Counted from the stretch's first letter, positions 1-9,308 are shown. The stretch is 64,000 nt of DNA from G965198795 sp965198795 (GCA_965198795.1 OZ240674.1:248001-312000); one strand, 5' to 3'. Notes: a model not told the origin generated them from the letters alone. A program made the numbers and translations.

Positions 1-1012
1 CGGCGCCGATTTCGACCATTTCGATGACGGGAATGCGCAAGGGTAGACCCGAGCCCTTTTGAAACCGCGCCGAACGGTCCACCTCGAACTCACGGGCCGA
101 CTCGGGCTCATAGCGTTCAATCAGGCAGATCTTCGCCGTGGTGCCGCCCATATCGAAGGAGACGACCTTTTCCAAACCCATTTCCCGCGCAACGCGGGCC
201 GCCAGAATGGCGCCGCCGGCCGGGCCGCTTTCCACCAAACGTATGGGAAAGCGGGCGGCCGTTTCCAACGTCGTCAGCCCGCCGCCCGACGTCATCAAGA
301 GAGCGGGACATCTCAGTCCCGCATCCGCCAGCCGCTCCTTCAACCGCGCCAGATAGCGCGCCATCAAGGGTTGCACATAGGCGTTCGCGCTGGCCGTTGT
401 GAAACGCTCGTACTCACGCACTTCCGGACACACCTCGGACGACAAGGTGACGGCGACGCCGGGCAACGCGTCTCGAATAATCTCCGCCGTCCGGACCTCG
501 TGGGCCGGATTCATATAGCTGTGGAGATAGGCGACGGCGACGGCCTCGACACCCTCGCGGCGCAATGCGGGAATCAGCGCATGAACGGCGTCTTCGTCCA
601 GGGGCCGCAGCACGCTCCCGTCAACGCCGATGCGCTCTGGCGCCGGCAGACGCAACCGGCGCGGCACCAGGGGCGCGGGTTTCTCAATGGCTAGGTCGTA
701 TTGGTCAAAGCGGCTCTCATAGCCGATCTCCAGAACGTCCCGAAACCCCTCCGTGGTCAAAAGAGCGGTCTTCGCGCCTTTGCGCTCAAGAATGGCGTTG
801 GTGGCGAGCGTGGTGCCGTGCAGAAGCAAGCCCACATCGCCGGCGGACGCCCCCGCTTTCGCCAGTACGTCGGCGACACCCGCGATGACGCCTTCTTCCG
901 GCGCTTTCGGCGTGGTGAGCACCTTGATTGTCGTTCGCGCGCCGCCTAGATCAAGCACCACGTCCGTAAAGGTGCCGCCTATATCGACAGCCAGCCGCCC
1001 TGTTCCCGTCAT
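1..1012 (-). CDS. Hydantoinase/oxoprolinase-type protein, HyuA-like (N-terminal part, cut by window edge)
   Basis: About 337 residues are visible, and the frame stays open past the left edge. The N-terminus holds DIGGTFTDV, the phosphate-binding motif of the Hydant_A_N domain. A second such motif, FDMGGTTAKICLIE, lies about 290 residues in. This two-motif, ASKHA-like layout is typical of the ATP-using alpha subunit of N-methylhydantoinases, 5-oxoprolinases and acetone-carboxylase-like enzymes, which are usually about 680 residues. The substrate cannot be told. The start ATG overlaps the stop of the upstream thioesterase gene by four bases (ATGA), so the two are translationally coupled. The beta subunit (HyuB) would be expected further left. 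Confidence 0.85.
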   Translation of the reverse strand, partial: MTGTGRLAVDIGGTFTDVVLDLGGARTTIKVLTTPKAPEEGVIAGVADVLAKAGASAGDVGLLLHGTTLATNAILERKGAKTALLTTEGFRDVLEIGYESRFDQYDLAIEKPAPLVPRRLRLPAPERIGVDGSVLRPLDEDAVHALIPALRREGVEAVAVAYLHSYMNPAHEVRTAEIIRDALPGVAVTLSSEVCPEVREYERFTTASANAYVQPLMARYLARLKERLADAGLRCPALLMTSGGGLTTLETAARFPIRLVESGPAGGAILAARVAREMGLEKVVSFDMGGTTAKICLIERYEPESAREFEVDRSARFQKGSGLPLRIPVIEMVEIGA

Positions 1013-1440
1013 CCGTGAATCGCCTCTCCCGCCTCGAAGGCGCCGCGCAGATTGTCCTGAACCGCAGCTTTCCGATTGACCTTGTAGTCGAAAAACACCA
1101 TCACCGAGGAACACGCCGCCATGACTGTCTCCGCATCGCCGTCTCTGAGCAGGATCTGATCCAGCACATAGGACGACCGCCCTAAACCGCCCAAACCGGT
1201 GCCGACCCGCACGGTCCCCGGATAATGCAATTGGTGAAGGTAATCGATCTTACAACTCGCCAGGATCGACCGGTTGGAAATGGCGAACTTCTCCATCATG
1301 GCGCGGATCAGCGCCACCCGGCCCGCCTCAAAAAACTGACCATACTTGGTGTTGTTGACATGCCCCATCGCATCCTGGTCGGAAAACCGGAGCGTGACAT
1401 CGGTCCAGAAAGTGAAATCAGAAGGCGGTTTGAGCACCAT
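1009..1440 (-). CDS. Acyl-CoA thioesterase, hotdog fold (4HBT/YbgC type)
   Basis: This 143-residue protein has the usual length of single hotdog-fold thioesterases. Near residue 20 it has DQDAMGHVNNTKYGQFFE, the Asp-x-x-x-x-Gly-His-Val-Asn-Asn active-site block of the 4-hydroxybenzoyl-CoA thioesterase family. It should hydrolyse an acyl-CoA in the cytoplasm. It sits between a CoA-transferase (their stop and start share one base) and the HyuA-like gene (ATGA overlap). This implies one operon that activates or releases a CoA thioester of an unknown substrate. The specificity is inference. Confidence 0.85.
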   Translation of the reverse strand: MVLKPPSDFTFWTDVTLRFSDQDAMGHVNNTKYGQFFEAGRVALIRAMMEKFAISNRSILASCKIDYLHQLHYPGTVRVGTGLGGLGRSSYVLDQILLRDGDAETVMAACSSVMVFFDYKVNRKAAVQDNLRGAFEAGEAIHG

Positions 1441-2627
1441 CAGATGACCTGTTTATCCCGAAGAGCCTGAATATCCTCGGCGGAGAAACCGGCGTCCGCC
1501 AAAATTTCATCCGTATGCTGGCCGCGTTCCGGCGTCGCACGGGCGTAGTGAGGTTCTGAACGGCTCATGGAGATCGCCTGACCGACAACATTGATTTCGC
1601 CCAAGTCCGGATGCTGTACGGGCCGTTCCATCCTTATATGCTGAACCTGTTCGTCGGCGAATACTTCATCCATGGCGTTAATCCTCCCGGACGGCACACC
1701 GATCTCATTCAGGATATCAATCCACTCGGCGCTCGTTTTGGTGATGGTGTGTTTCTCCATGCCATTATTGACCTTGTCGCGCGCGGCGCGGCGGCTGTCC
1801 TCGGTGGCGAGTTCGGGATCATTCGCCAGATCATCGGCCTCCAACGCCTCGCAAATCCGCCGCCACATCACATCACCACCGCCCGCGATATTGATATGGC
1901 CGTCCTTGGTTTTAAAAACGCCCGTCGGCACCGTCGTGGGATGGTTGTTACCCGCTTGGCCCGGCACCTCGCCGCTGATTAAATATCGCGCGGCCTGGAA
2001 GTCCAGCATCGCGATCATGCTCTCGATCAGCGACGTGCGCACCCATTGGCCCCTGCCGGAGACCTCGCGCTCCAATAAGGCCACCAACGTCCCCATGGCC
2101 GCAAAGTTCCCGGCGGACAGGTCCGCGATGGGAATGCCGACGCGCATGGGTCCCGTCCCCGGCTCACCCGTGATCGACATCAACCCGCCCATGCCCTGGG
2201 CGATTTGATCGAACCCCGGACGCCCGGCGTAGGGGCCGTCCTGACCGAACGCGGAGATGCTTGTGAGGATGACGCGCGGGTTAACGGCCGACAGCGCCTC
2301 ATAATTAACGCCGAGGCGCGTCTTCACATCGGGACGGAAATTCTCCACCACGACGTCCGCCTTCTCAACCAACCGCAAAAACACGTCACGCCCTTCCGGC
2401 TTTTTAATGTTCAGCGTCACGCCGCGCTTATTGCGATGGATGTTCTGAAAGTCGGGACCATGGCGGGCGCCCCCCATGCCGGCCGATTTATCGATGGCCT
2501 CCGGGGCCTCCACCTTGATGCAGTTCGCGCCCCAGTCGGCGAACAGCCGAACACAGGTGGGGCCGGAACGCACGCGGGTCAAATCGATAACGGTGAAACG
2601 CTCAAGGGGCAAGGCGCCGCCGGACAT
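1440..2627 (-). CDS. Family III CoA-transferase (CaiB/BaiF)
   Basis: The 395 residues match the usual length of formyl-CoA transferase-like enzymes. Visible family features are the N-terminal VIDLTRVRSGPTCVRLFADWGA block, KVEAPE, the ENFRPDV segment and, near residue 165, IADLSAG, whose Asp is the catalytic residue that forms the CoA anhydride. It transfers CoA between carboxylic acids. It is the first gene of the visible operon, with the thioesterase following at a one-base overlap. Substrates cannot be assigned. Confidence 0.88.
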   Translation of the reverse strand: MSGGALPLERFTVIDLTRVRSGPTCVRLFADWGANCIKVEAPEAIDKSAGMGGARHGPDFQNIHRNKRGVTLNIKKPEGRDVFLRLVEKADVVVENFRPDVKTRLGVNYEALSAVNPRVILTSISAFGQDGPYAGRPGFDQIAQGMGGLMSITGEPGTGPMRVGIPIADLSAGNFAAMGTLVALLEREVSGRGQWVRTSLIESMIAMLDFQAARYLISGEVPGQAGNNHPTTVPTGVFKTKDGHINIAGGGDVMWRRICEALEADDLANDPELATEDSRRAARDKVNNGMEKHTITKTSAEWIDILNEIGVPSGRINAMDEVFADEQVQHIRMERPVQHPDLGEINVVGQAISMSRSEPHYARATPERGQHTDEILADAGFSAEDIQALRDKQVI

Positions 2628-2684
2628 GAAAAGAGCCTCCGGAAGGATAACGGTTTCTTATCCGTCCGTTTTAGCGCGCAAGGT

Positions 2685-2876
2685 TCAATGCCGCCAAGAA
2701 GAACGTCCGCCGCCTTCCGCCAACCATGCCCGCACGACGCGGAGACTGTCGTCGGGATAGGTCTCCACCAGGTGATGGACGCGGTCCCGCATGACCGGAC
2801 TGACGCCGCCGGTCACCGGGACGGCCAGCCGGGAACCCAGATCATCCGGAAAAGCGGGTGCGGGAACGCTCGCCAT
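2685..2876 (-). CDS. Small protein resembling the FliF C-terminal tail
   Basis: This 63-residue product has a good ribosome-binding site (AAGGA seven bases before ATG). Residues 29-54 (RVHHLVETYPDDSLRVVRAW) look like the C-terminal tail of the flagellar MS-ring protein FliF, the part that binds FliG. There is no membrane segment or other FliF domain. It could be a detached FliG-binding peptide, a remnant, or a chance resemblance. It lies 57 bp upstream of the CoA-transferase on the same strand and may share its promoter. Confidence 0.55.
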   Translation of the reverse strand: MASVPAPAFPDDLGSRLAVPVTGGVSPVMRDRVHHLVETYPDDSLRVVRAWLAEGGGRSSWRH

Positions 2877-2945
2877 CGAAATTCCTTCATTACCGAAGCG
2901 CGAGTTTATGGTTAACCGAAATTAACCGCAATGGCGGCGATGACC

Positions 2946-2980
2946 AAAAAAATCGCCGGGAACGGTCAGCCGCCCGGCGA
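2946..2980 (-). terminator. Rho-independent terminator for the dienelactone hydrolase gene
   Basis: Read on the minus strand, TCGCCGGG and CCCGGCGA form a perfect 8-bp stem with a 12-base loop, followed directly by seven T. It lies about 125 bases beyond the stop of the dienelactone hydrolase gene and in the right orientation for it. Confidence 0.7.
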
Positions 2981-3105
2981 AGGAGAGTTTTAAGTGACTG
3001 TCCCATACATATAACCTCGCCAATGTGGCGGGAAAGTGACGCCGCGCACTCTAATGAAAGATTGGGCGATTTTTTTGACCGCGCCTGAGAAGCGGCGCGG
3101 CGCGG

Positions 3106-3798
3106 TTATCTCAAATGTTCCTTAAAGAATGCGTGGCTGCGCTCCCAAGCCAGATCGGCGGAAGCCTTGTCATAATGTTTGCCCCCCATACGGGCGAAAG
3201 CGTGATCCTGGCCTTCATAATCGTGCAGCGTCGCTTGAGCGTTTCCGTCCAGCGCGGCGTGCACCGCGGCCTGTTGATCCTTGGGCACGAACTCGTCTTC
3301 CGTTGCGATGTGCAGCATCACGGGGGCCTTAAGTTCTTCCCCGATATGGTCGGTCAACATCACGCCATAGAAGCCCACGGCCGCATCGACGCCGGTTCGG
3401 GCCGCGGTCAAAAACGCCAGCCGCCCGCCCAAACAGAAACCCACGGCCCCCACTTTGCCCGAGCACGCGTCGAGCCCCCGCAGATGATCCACCGCCGCGC
3501 CTAAATCCTCAACGCCCTTGTCTAAGTCGAAGCCGTTGAACAAATCGAACGCCCGGGCCCATTCCGCCTCCGTCTGGTCGGTCAGCTGGACGCCTGGTTC
3601 CTGGCGCCAGAAAACGTCCGGGCAAAGCGCGACGTATCCGGCGGCGGCCAACTCATCGGTGATTTCGCGCATCACCGCGTTCACGCCGAATATCTCCTGG
3701 ATAACAACTACGCCAGGGCCGCCGCCTTCCGGCGAGGCTAAATAACCCATGAAATCGCCGCCGTCCCTGGATGCGATCCGAATTTCCCGTCCGGCCAT
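3106..3798 (-). CDS. Dienelactone hydrolase family protein
   Basis: A 230-residue alpha/beta hydrolase of standard DLH length. The nucleophile elbow is GFCLGG with Cys as nucleophile, the acid is in ATEDEFVPK and the His in DHAF, giving the Cys-Asp-His triad of this family. GYVALCPDVFWRQEPG is also typical. It is a cytoplasmic hydrolase of lactones or esters, and the true substrate is unknown. It is transcribed alone, away from the ThDP enzyme gene, with its own terminator at 2946-2980. Confidence 0.88.
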   Translation of the reverse strand: MAGREIRIASRDGGDFMGYLASPEGGGPGVVVIQEIFGVNAVMREITDELAAAGYVALCPDVFWRQEPGVQLTDQTEAEWARAFDLFNGFDLDKGVEDLGAAVDHLRGLDACSGKVGAVGFCLGGRLAFLTAARTGVDAAVGFYGVMLTDHIGEELKAPVMLHIATEDEFVPKDQQAAVHAALDGNAQATLHDYEGQDHAFARMGGKHYDKASADLAWERSHAFFKEHLR

Positions 3799-3944
3799 GC
3801 TGGCCTCCCTTGTCTCGTGAGCGTTACGAAAACCAAATTCGGTTTCCTGAAAACCGGGTCGATTTAATCGCCAATCTCCCTTGTTTCGTCAAGCGCCAGG
3901 TCGATCACGACCAACTGGCGGGCGAACAGATATGCTTTGAGTGA

Positions 3945-4100
3945 TCAGGGCGGTTTTTCAAGAAACAATACTACATTGCGCGACTTATGAAATCCAGTCA
4001 CCAACCATCTCTCGCGCTTCGGATCATAGATGGTGTAGCGTTCATCCACGTCATTTAATCTTCCATGCGGATTCAATCCATTGAAAGAAAAAGGTCTCAT
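3945..4100 (-). CDS. Possible 51-residue protein, unrecognised
   Basis: A short reading frame runs from an ATG at 4100 to a TGA at 3945. The composition is protein-like, for example RYTIYDPKRERWLVTGFHKS in the middle, with charged and aromatic residues rather than the Arg/Pro/Gly-rich look of shadow frames. A GAGG lies close to the start. The start overlaps the opposite-strand start of the ThDP enzyme through one shared CATG. No family is recognised. It could be a genuine small protein or the end of a decayed gene. Confidence 0.35.
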   Translation of the reverse strand: MRPFSFNGLNPHGRLNDVDERYTIYDPKRERWLVTGFHKSRNVVLFLEKPP

Positions 4101-5781
4101 GTCCTCAACAATGACCGGCGCCCGCCTTCTGGTAAAAAGTCTTCAGGTCAACCAGGTTGACCGTGTGTTTTGCGTACCTGGTGAGAGTTACCTCGCCGTG
4201 CTCGACGCCTTGACGGACGCGCCCGAAATCGAGACCGTCGTCTGCCGCCAGGAAGGCGGCGCGGCCATGATGGCGGACGCGGATGGTCAGATGACGGGGC
4301 GCCCGGGGATATGCTTCGTCACGCGCGGACCCGGAGCGACGAATGCGTCCGCCGGCGTTCATATCGCGTTTCAAGACTCGACGCCGATGATCTTGTTCAT
4401 CGGTCAAGTGGCCAGGGATCAAGCCGGACGGGAAGCCTTTCAGGAAATCGATTACCGCCGCATGTTCGGTGAAATGACCAAATGGACCGACCAGATTGAC
4501 GACGCGGAACGGGTTCCGGAATACGTCAGCCGCGCCTTCCACGTGGCCATGTCCGGTCGTCCCGGTCCCGTGGTCCTTGCGCTGCCCGAAGATATGCTGA
4601 GCGGCCCGGCGGACACGGAGATGCCGGACCTGAAACCAGTCCGGCGCGTTCAGGCCGCGCCCTCTCCCAGGGACATGGATCATATCGCGGCGCGTCTCGC
4701 CCATGCGGAACGCCCCCTTATGGTTCTGGGCGGCACGGGCTGGGACAAGCAAGCCGTGGAAGACGTCAAGGCCTTTGCCGAAAACTGGAAAATCCCGGTA
4801 AGCGTTTCTTTCCGCCGCCATGAATTATTCGACAATGACCACGAGCTTTACGCCGGCGACATAGGAATTGGTCCGAACCCGAAACTGATCGAGCGGGTTA
4901 ACCGATCAGACCTGTTGCTGGTCGCGGGCCCCAGGTTGGGGGAAATGACCACGGGCGGTTACGGCCTATTCGGCATCCCCGTCCCGAAACAGCCGATCAT
5001 TCATGTCCACGGCGGCGCAGAGGAGATCGGCCGGGTTTATCAAACGGAACGGGGCGTAAATGCGGGCATGAGCGTTTTTGCGGGCGCGCTTCGCGCCCTG
5101 CCCCGTCCCGGCGGCGCGCCGGATTTGAGCGCCTGGGCGGAAGAAGCGCGCGCGGATTATCTCGCCTGGAATGCGCCCGTGCGGGTCAAGGGCGCATTGC
5201 AGATGGCGGAAATCGTCGCCTATCTTCGCGCGACGCTGCCCGAGGACACGATAATGTGCAATGGTGCCGGGAACTACGCCGGCTGGCTGCAGCGTTTTTG
5301 GCGGTACCGCAAACTGGGCAGCCAGTTGGCGCCCACCAGCGGCTCCATGGGCTATGGCGTCCCTGCGGCGATTGCGGCGAAGCTTCGCCACCCGGAGCGC
5401 ACGGTCGCCTGTTTCGCCGGCGATGGTTGCTACCTGATGACAGGCCAGGAACTGGCCACCGCCGTTCAATATCGTGCGAATATCATTATCATGGTGGTCA
5501 ATAACGGCATGTACGGCACCATCCGCATGCATCAAGAGCGGGAATATCCGGCACGGGTTTCCGCGACGGAACTGAAAAACCCGGATTTCGTCGCGCTCGC
5601 CAAGGCGTACGGCGCGGAGGGCTGGCTGGTTAAGGAAACAGCCCAATTCCAGCCCGCTTTTGAGGCGGCTCTCGCCTGCGGGAAACCGGCAATCCTGGAA
5701 TTGCAAATCGATCCGGACGTCATCACTCCGGTAACAACGCTTAGCGAAATTCGCGCGAAGGCTCAAGCGCTGGGCCGTTAA
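4099..5781 (+). CDS. Thiamine-diphosphate-dependent enzyme, acetolactate synthase-like
   Basis: 560 residues in the three-domain ThDP architecture. The N-terminal PYR domain has RVFCVPGESYLAVLDAL and the catalytic Glu in CRQEGGAAMMA, the central domain is TPP_enzyme_M-like, and the C-terminal PP domain carries GDGCYLMTGQELATAVQYRA followed by NNG, the ThDP/Mg motif. I chose the ATG at 4099, preceded by AAGG, over an upstream TTG at 4081. It has no ilvH partner beside it, so it is more likely a catabolic 2-oxoacid decarboxylase, lyase or AHAS-like paralogue than the biosynthetic acetolactate synthase. The substrate is unassigned. Confidence 0.85.
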   Translation: MSSTMTGARLLVKSLQVNQVDRVFCVPGESYLAVLDALTDAPEIETVVCRQEGGAAMMADADGQMTGRPGICFVTRGPGATNASAGVHIAFQDSTPMILFIGQVARDQAGREAFQEIDYRRMFGEMTKWTDQIDDAERVPEYVSRAFHVAMSGRPGPVVLALPEDMLSGPADTEMPDLKPVRRVQAAPSPRDMDHIAARLAHAERPLMVLGGTGWDKQAVEDVKAFAENWKIPVSVSFRRHELFDNDHELYAGDIGIGPNPKLIERVNRSDLLLVAGPRLGEMTTGGYGLFGIPVPKQPIIHVHGGAEEIGRVYQTERGVNAGMSVFAGALRALPRPGGAPDLSAWAEEARADYLAWNAPVRVKGALQMAEIVAYLRATLPEDTIMCNGAGNYAGWLQRFWRYRKLGSQLAPTSGSMGYGVPAAIAAKLRHPERTVACFAGDGCYLMTGQELATAVQYRANIIIMVVNNGMYGTIRMHQEREYPARVSATELKNPDFVALAKAYGAEGWLVKETAQFQPAFEAALACGKPAILELQIDPDVITPVTTLSEIRAKAQALGR

Positions 5782-5925
5782 ATTCAGCCCATGAGTGTAT
5801 TCAGCTTGGCGCGCCGTATTGCCTTTCAAGGAAAAATTGGACTTAACGTCTTGAAAAAAAGAACAAATTAGGGTCATCTAAAAGAATGACCGCAAAGGTC
5901 GAGCCTTTGCATTGGGGAGCGCTGT

Positions 5926-7089
5926 ATGGCCCGCGACAAGGCTAGGAAACGGTTAAAGGAAACACACCCACTGGCTAAGCTTTTTGCGGGCTTGGTGTTT
6001 CTGGTCGTGCTCACCGGAAGCACTGGCGGCGGTTTCTTGATTGTCGCCAGTCACAAAACCATCAACTCGCTCGAAGATCACGGCGTGCCGCCGGAAGCTG
6101 TGGACATGATCCACCAGGTACGCGAGGCGGCCTGGGAATTGGGCGGCGGATTGGACCTCCGCTACCGCATGACGGCGGCTATCTGGCACGCCAAGAGGCT
6201 CGCAAGTCTGAATTTCACCCAAACCGTCTCCATCGACTTGCCGCCGGTTTCCAGCCCGGAACAAAAGCCTGCGGCGAAGACAAACGCCGCCCCCAAACCA
6301 GAGGCGCGGGAAGCCGGCGAAGACGCCGCCCGGCGAGCGTTGGAAGCGGAAAAAGCTACTCCGGAAGCGGAAAAAGCCGACCCGGAAGAGGAAGAACGGG
6401 CGAGAAGAGAGGCTGAGGCGGCCGGGGCCGCAAACCGCGCGGAAGAAGAGGCGATGGCGGAAACCGCCGCCAGGACCGCCGAACCGGCGGTCGAGTCTGA
6501 ACCGGCGCCGCCGTCCGAGGCCGCGCCGGCGGCGGAAGCGGCCACGCCGCCACGATCCGTTCCCTTGGAAACCGCCGCTCTATCGCCCGAACTCGTCACG
6601 CCGGACCCGGCGCCGGTTCCGGAAGCGGTCCCCGCCGCGCCGGCCCGGCCCGCTCAACCGACCGATGAGGAGCGATTACAGCAAGCGGACTTGGATTACA
6701 AACAAGGGCTTTCCTATTACCGGGGCGTTGATCGGGAACAGAACGATAAGGAAGCGGCCAAACTATTCGGACGCGCCGCCCTCGGCGGTCACGCGGGCGC
6801 GCAGTATTCCCTGGGCTTGATGCACTATCTGGGCCGCGGTCTCGATCAAAATTTTGAAAAAGCCGCCGAATGGTTTCAGCGCGCCGCCGATAAAAACCAC
6901 GCTGGCGCACAGTATAATCTGGGCATCATGTATTACCAGGGCCAAGGGGTCGGCAAGGACGACCGGACGGCCTTCAAATGGATTTCCGAAGCCGCCAGGA
7001 ACGGAGACAAGAAAGCGCAAGTGGCGCGCGACGCATTGTCGAAGGCGCTGCCGGAAGACGTCACCAAACCACCGCCGGCCGGCAGTTAA
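5926..7089 (+). CDS. Membrane-anchored Sel1-repeat protein with Ala/Pro/Glu-rich linker
   Basis: 387 residues. A membrane segment lies at about 20-45 (LFAGLVFLVVLTGSTGGGFLIV). Residues 105-245 are a low-complexity Ala/Glu/Pro linker. From about 250 there are Sel1-type repeats, such as KEAAKLFGRAALGGHAGAQYSLGLMHYLG and two further units. Sel1 repeats are protein-interaction solenoids often found in envelope, cell-division or secretion-associated proteins. The layout implies a cytoplasmic N-tip, one membrane anchor and a periplasmic repeat domain. Its stop shares the sequence TTAA with the stop of the convergent EamA gene. Confidence 0.8.
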   Translation: MARDKARKRLKETHPLAKLFAGLVFLVVLTGSTGGGFLIVASHKTINSLEDHGVPPEAVDMIHQVREAAWELGGGLDLRYRMTAAIWHAKRLASLNFTQTVSIDLPPVSSPEQKPAAKTNAAPKPEAREAGEDAARRALEAEKATPEAEKADPEEEERARREAEAAGAANRAEEEAMAETAARTAEPAVESEPAPPSEAAPAAEAATPPRSVPLETAALSPELVTPDPAPVPEAVPAAPARPAQPTDEERLQQADLDYKQGLSYYRGVDREQNDKEAAKLFGRAALGGHAGAQYSLGLMHYLGRGLDQNFEKAAEWFQRAADKNHAGAQYNLGIMYYQGQGVGKDDRTAFKWISEAARNGDKKAQVARDALSKALPEDVTKPPPAGS

Positions 7090-7988
7090 GCCTTGCCCGC
7101 GACCTGACGCACCCGGGCTTCCCGGTGCAGAATGTATAACCCGCTGACAATGACGACCGCAGTCCCCACCCAGGTCCATTGGTCCGGCAAATCACCCCAG
7201 ATCACATAACCCAAGGCGACGGCGAAGATCAGGTTGGTGTATTTGAATGGACTCAACAGAGCCGCCTCGCCAAACCGGAAGCTCTCGATAATCAGCCAAT
7301 GGGCGCCGCCTAGCAAACAGCCGGAAAGCAACATGAGCCCCATGTCTTCCGTCTTCACTGGCGCCCATTCTGTAAAGGGATAAGTCGCAAGACCGGCCAA
7401 AGTGACCGCCAACGTGGTTGTCGCAAGCATGGCGTTCGACGTTTCCCGAGACGCCATGGCGCGGGTGAGCAGGTCGCGGAGGCTCCCCGTAAAGGCTGCC
7501 CCTAACGGCAAAAGCGCCGCCGCATGCATGGCCTCCGTGCCCGGACGCAGGATGATCAGAACCCCGGCGAAGCCCGCCAGAACAGCGGACCAGCGGCGCC
7601 AACCGACCTTCTCGCCGATCATGGCCGGCGCCAGGGCCGTGACGAACAAGGGTCCGGCGAAGGCGATTGCGATGCAATCGGCAATGGGCAGATACTTCAG
7701 GCCCGTGACGAACTGAAACGTGCCCGCGATCACCAAAAGTCCGCGAAATGCGTGGACCTTGGGGTTTTTCACCTTAAGGCTTTGAAAACCGCCGAAGAAA
7801 TACACGAACACGAGGATCGGAATAAACACGAACAACCCTCGGACGAACATTAATTGCCCAACGGGATAACCGGCCGTCAGCCACTTGAGCACAGCATCAT
7901 TGGCGGTCAGAAAAGCCCCGCCGGACAGCATCAGGAGGATTCCCCTTAGAGGCGCGCTTGATCCCGGCGCGGACGTCATCAAGGCCAT
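7086..7988 (-). CDS. DMT-superfamily permease (EamA domains)
   Basis: A 300-residue integral membrane protein with about ten predicted helices in two EamA halves. It starts near GILLMLSGGAFLTANDAVLKWL and the second half includes LLSPFKYTNLIFAVALGYVIWGD, a characteristic EamA signature. The family exports or exchanges small metabolites. No specificity can be inferred. It is co-directional with the SpmA/B-like gene, 12 bp downstream of it, so probably co-transcribed. Confidence 0.88.
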   Translation of the reverse strand: MALMTSAPGSSAPLRGILLMLSGGAFLTANDAVLKWLTAGYPVGQLMFVRGLFVFIPILVFVYFFGGFQSLKVKNPKVHAFRGLLVIAGTFQFVTGLKYLPIADCIAIAFAGPLFVTALAPAMIGEKVGWRRWSAVLAGFAGVLIILRPGTEAMHAAALLPLGAAFTGSLRDLLTRAMASRETSNAMLATTTLAVTLAGLATYPFTEWAPVKTEDMGLMLLSGCLLGGAHWLIIESFRFGEAALLSPFKYTNLIFAVALGYVIWGDLPDQWTWVGTAVVIVSGLYILHREARVRQVAGKA

Positions 7989-8000
7989 GATCGTGCGCGC

Positions 8001-9308
8001 CTAACCATAAAGCTGATTGACAATGAACACAGCCGCCGAGATTCCCGCCACGTCGGCGATGAGGGCCGCATAGAGCGCATGGCGGACGCGCCGGACGCCG
8101 ACGGCGCCGAAATAAACGGCGAGCACATAGAAGGTCGTTTCGGTTGATCCCTGGAACGTGCCGACCAGATAGCCCGTCAGACTGTCCGGGCCGATGGCCG
8201 GATCGTTGATAATCGACGCCATAACCCCGAAGGCGCCCGAACCCGATAGAGGCCGGAGAAGCGCCATGGGAAGCGCTTCCGCAGTCAGGCCCAAAGGTTC
8301 CGTGATGACGCTCAACGGCTGGATCAGCAATTCCATCGCACCCGAGGCCCGGAACATGCCGACAGCGGCCAGGATGGCGACCAGATAGGGAATGATGCGG
8401 AGCGCCACGTTGAAACCGTCCCGGGCTCCCTCGACGAAACATTCGTAAACAGCGACGCCCTTGGCCGCCCCAAAACTCAACAGCGCCGCCATCAGACCCG
8501 GCACGATCCATGGCGCGATGTCGCGGCCATGAACAATGGTGAGCGGCACGAGCGCCGCGATGAATGAGAGCGCGGCGACCGACACCCAGAGCGGATAGGC
8601 TTCCGCGCCGTCCGTTCCATGACTGTCTTCCAAATCCTCCGTGTCCGTTTCCTCGACCGCGGCGCCTGCGGCTTCCACCGCTGCGCCGGGCGGCGGCGTC
8701 ACAAATCGGGGGGCCAGCAGCTTGGCCGTAAGGATCGCGATGACGGTCGAACAAATCGTGGCGAACAGCGTCGTCGGCACAATCCCGGCCGGATCCGCCG
8801 AACCGGCCGCGGCCCGAATGGCGATGACGCCGGTCGGCAGCAGCGTGATGGACGATGTATTGATCGCCAGAAACAGCGCCATGGCGTTGGTCGCCGTTCC
8901 CTTGTGCGGGTTAAGGGTGTCCAACTGCTGCATGGCGCGAATACCAAACGGCGTCGCCGCGTTTCCCAGCCCCAGCGCATTCGCCGACATGTTCAGGATC
9001 ATAGATCCCATGGCCGGGTGATCAGCGGGCACATCCGGGAACAGCCGGATCATAAGGGGGCGAAGCACCTTGGCGACGATCCTTAGCAGTCCGCCAGCTT
9101 CCGCGACCTTCATGAGCCCTAAAAACAAGGCCATCACGCCGACCAGGCCAATAGCGAGTTCGACGGATCCTCCCGCCGCTTTGATCATGGCGTCCCCCAG
9201 GGCCGCCATGGGCGACGGCGTATCCGGCGTTTCTGGAATCCAGGACACTTGACGATAAGCAGCCACGGCGAAGGCAATCAGCACGATGGTTAAAAATATT
9301 GCGTTCAC
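8001..9308 (-). CDS. Fused SpmA/SpmB-type nucleoside-recognition membrane protein
   Basis: 435 residues starting with GTG. The first half contains LNMSANALGLGNAATPFGIRAM, the hallmark of spore maturation protein A (Gate/nucleoside recognition domain). The second half has RIIPYLVAILAAVGMFRASG and GTFQGSTETTFYVLAVYFGA, typical of SpmB. A hydrophilic linker at roughly 215-240 joins them. In Bacilli these are two proteins; Gram-negative bacteria often carry this fusion and do not sporulate, and its role there is unknown. It is probably the first gene of a two-gene unit with the EamA transporter. Confidence 0.88.
   Translation of the reverse strand: MNAIFLTIVLIAFAVAAYRQVSWIPETPDTPSPMAALGDAMIKAAGGSVELAIGLVGVMALFLGLMKVAEAGGLLRIVAKVLRPLMIRLFPDVPADHPAMGSMILNMSANALGLGNAATPFGIRAMQQLDTLNPHKGTATNAMALFLAINTSSITLLPTGVIAIRAAAGSADPAGIVPTTLFATICSTVIAILTAKLLAPRFVTPPPGAAVEAAGAAVEETDTEDLEDSHGTDGAEAYPLWVSVAALSFIAALVPLTIVHGRDIAPWIVPGLMAALLSFGAAKGVAVYECFVEGARDGFNVALRIIPYLVAILAAVGMFRASGAMELLIQPLSVITEPLGLTAEALPMALLRPLSGSGAFGVMASIINDPAIGPDSLTGYLVGTFQGSTETTFYVLAVYFGAVGVRRVRHALYAALIADVAGISAAVFIVNQLYG

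Noticed and set aside
3060..3105. Hairpin with adjacent T-run just past the dienelactone hydrolase gene
   Set aside because: The T-run precedes the stem on the plus strand, so it is in the wrong place for a terminator of the minus-strand gene; the stem at 2946-2980 fits better.
4105..4821. 238-codon frame antisense to the ThDP enzyme
   Set aside because: It is a shadow of a well-supported gene; no domain and no start signal.
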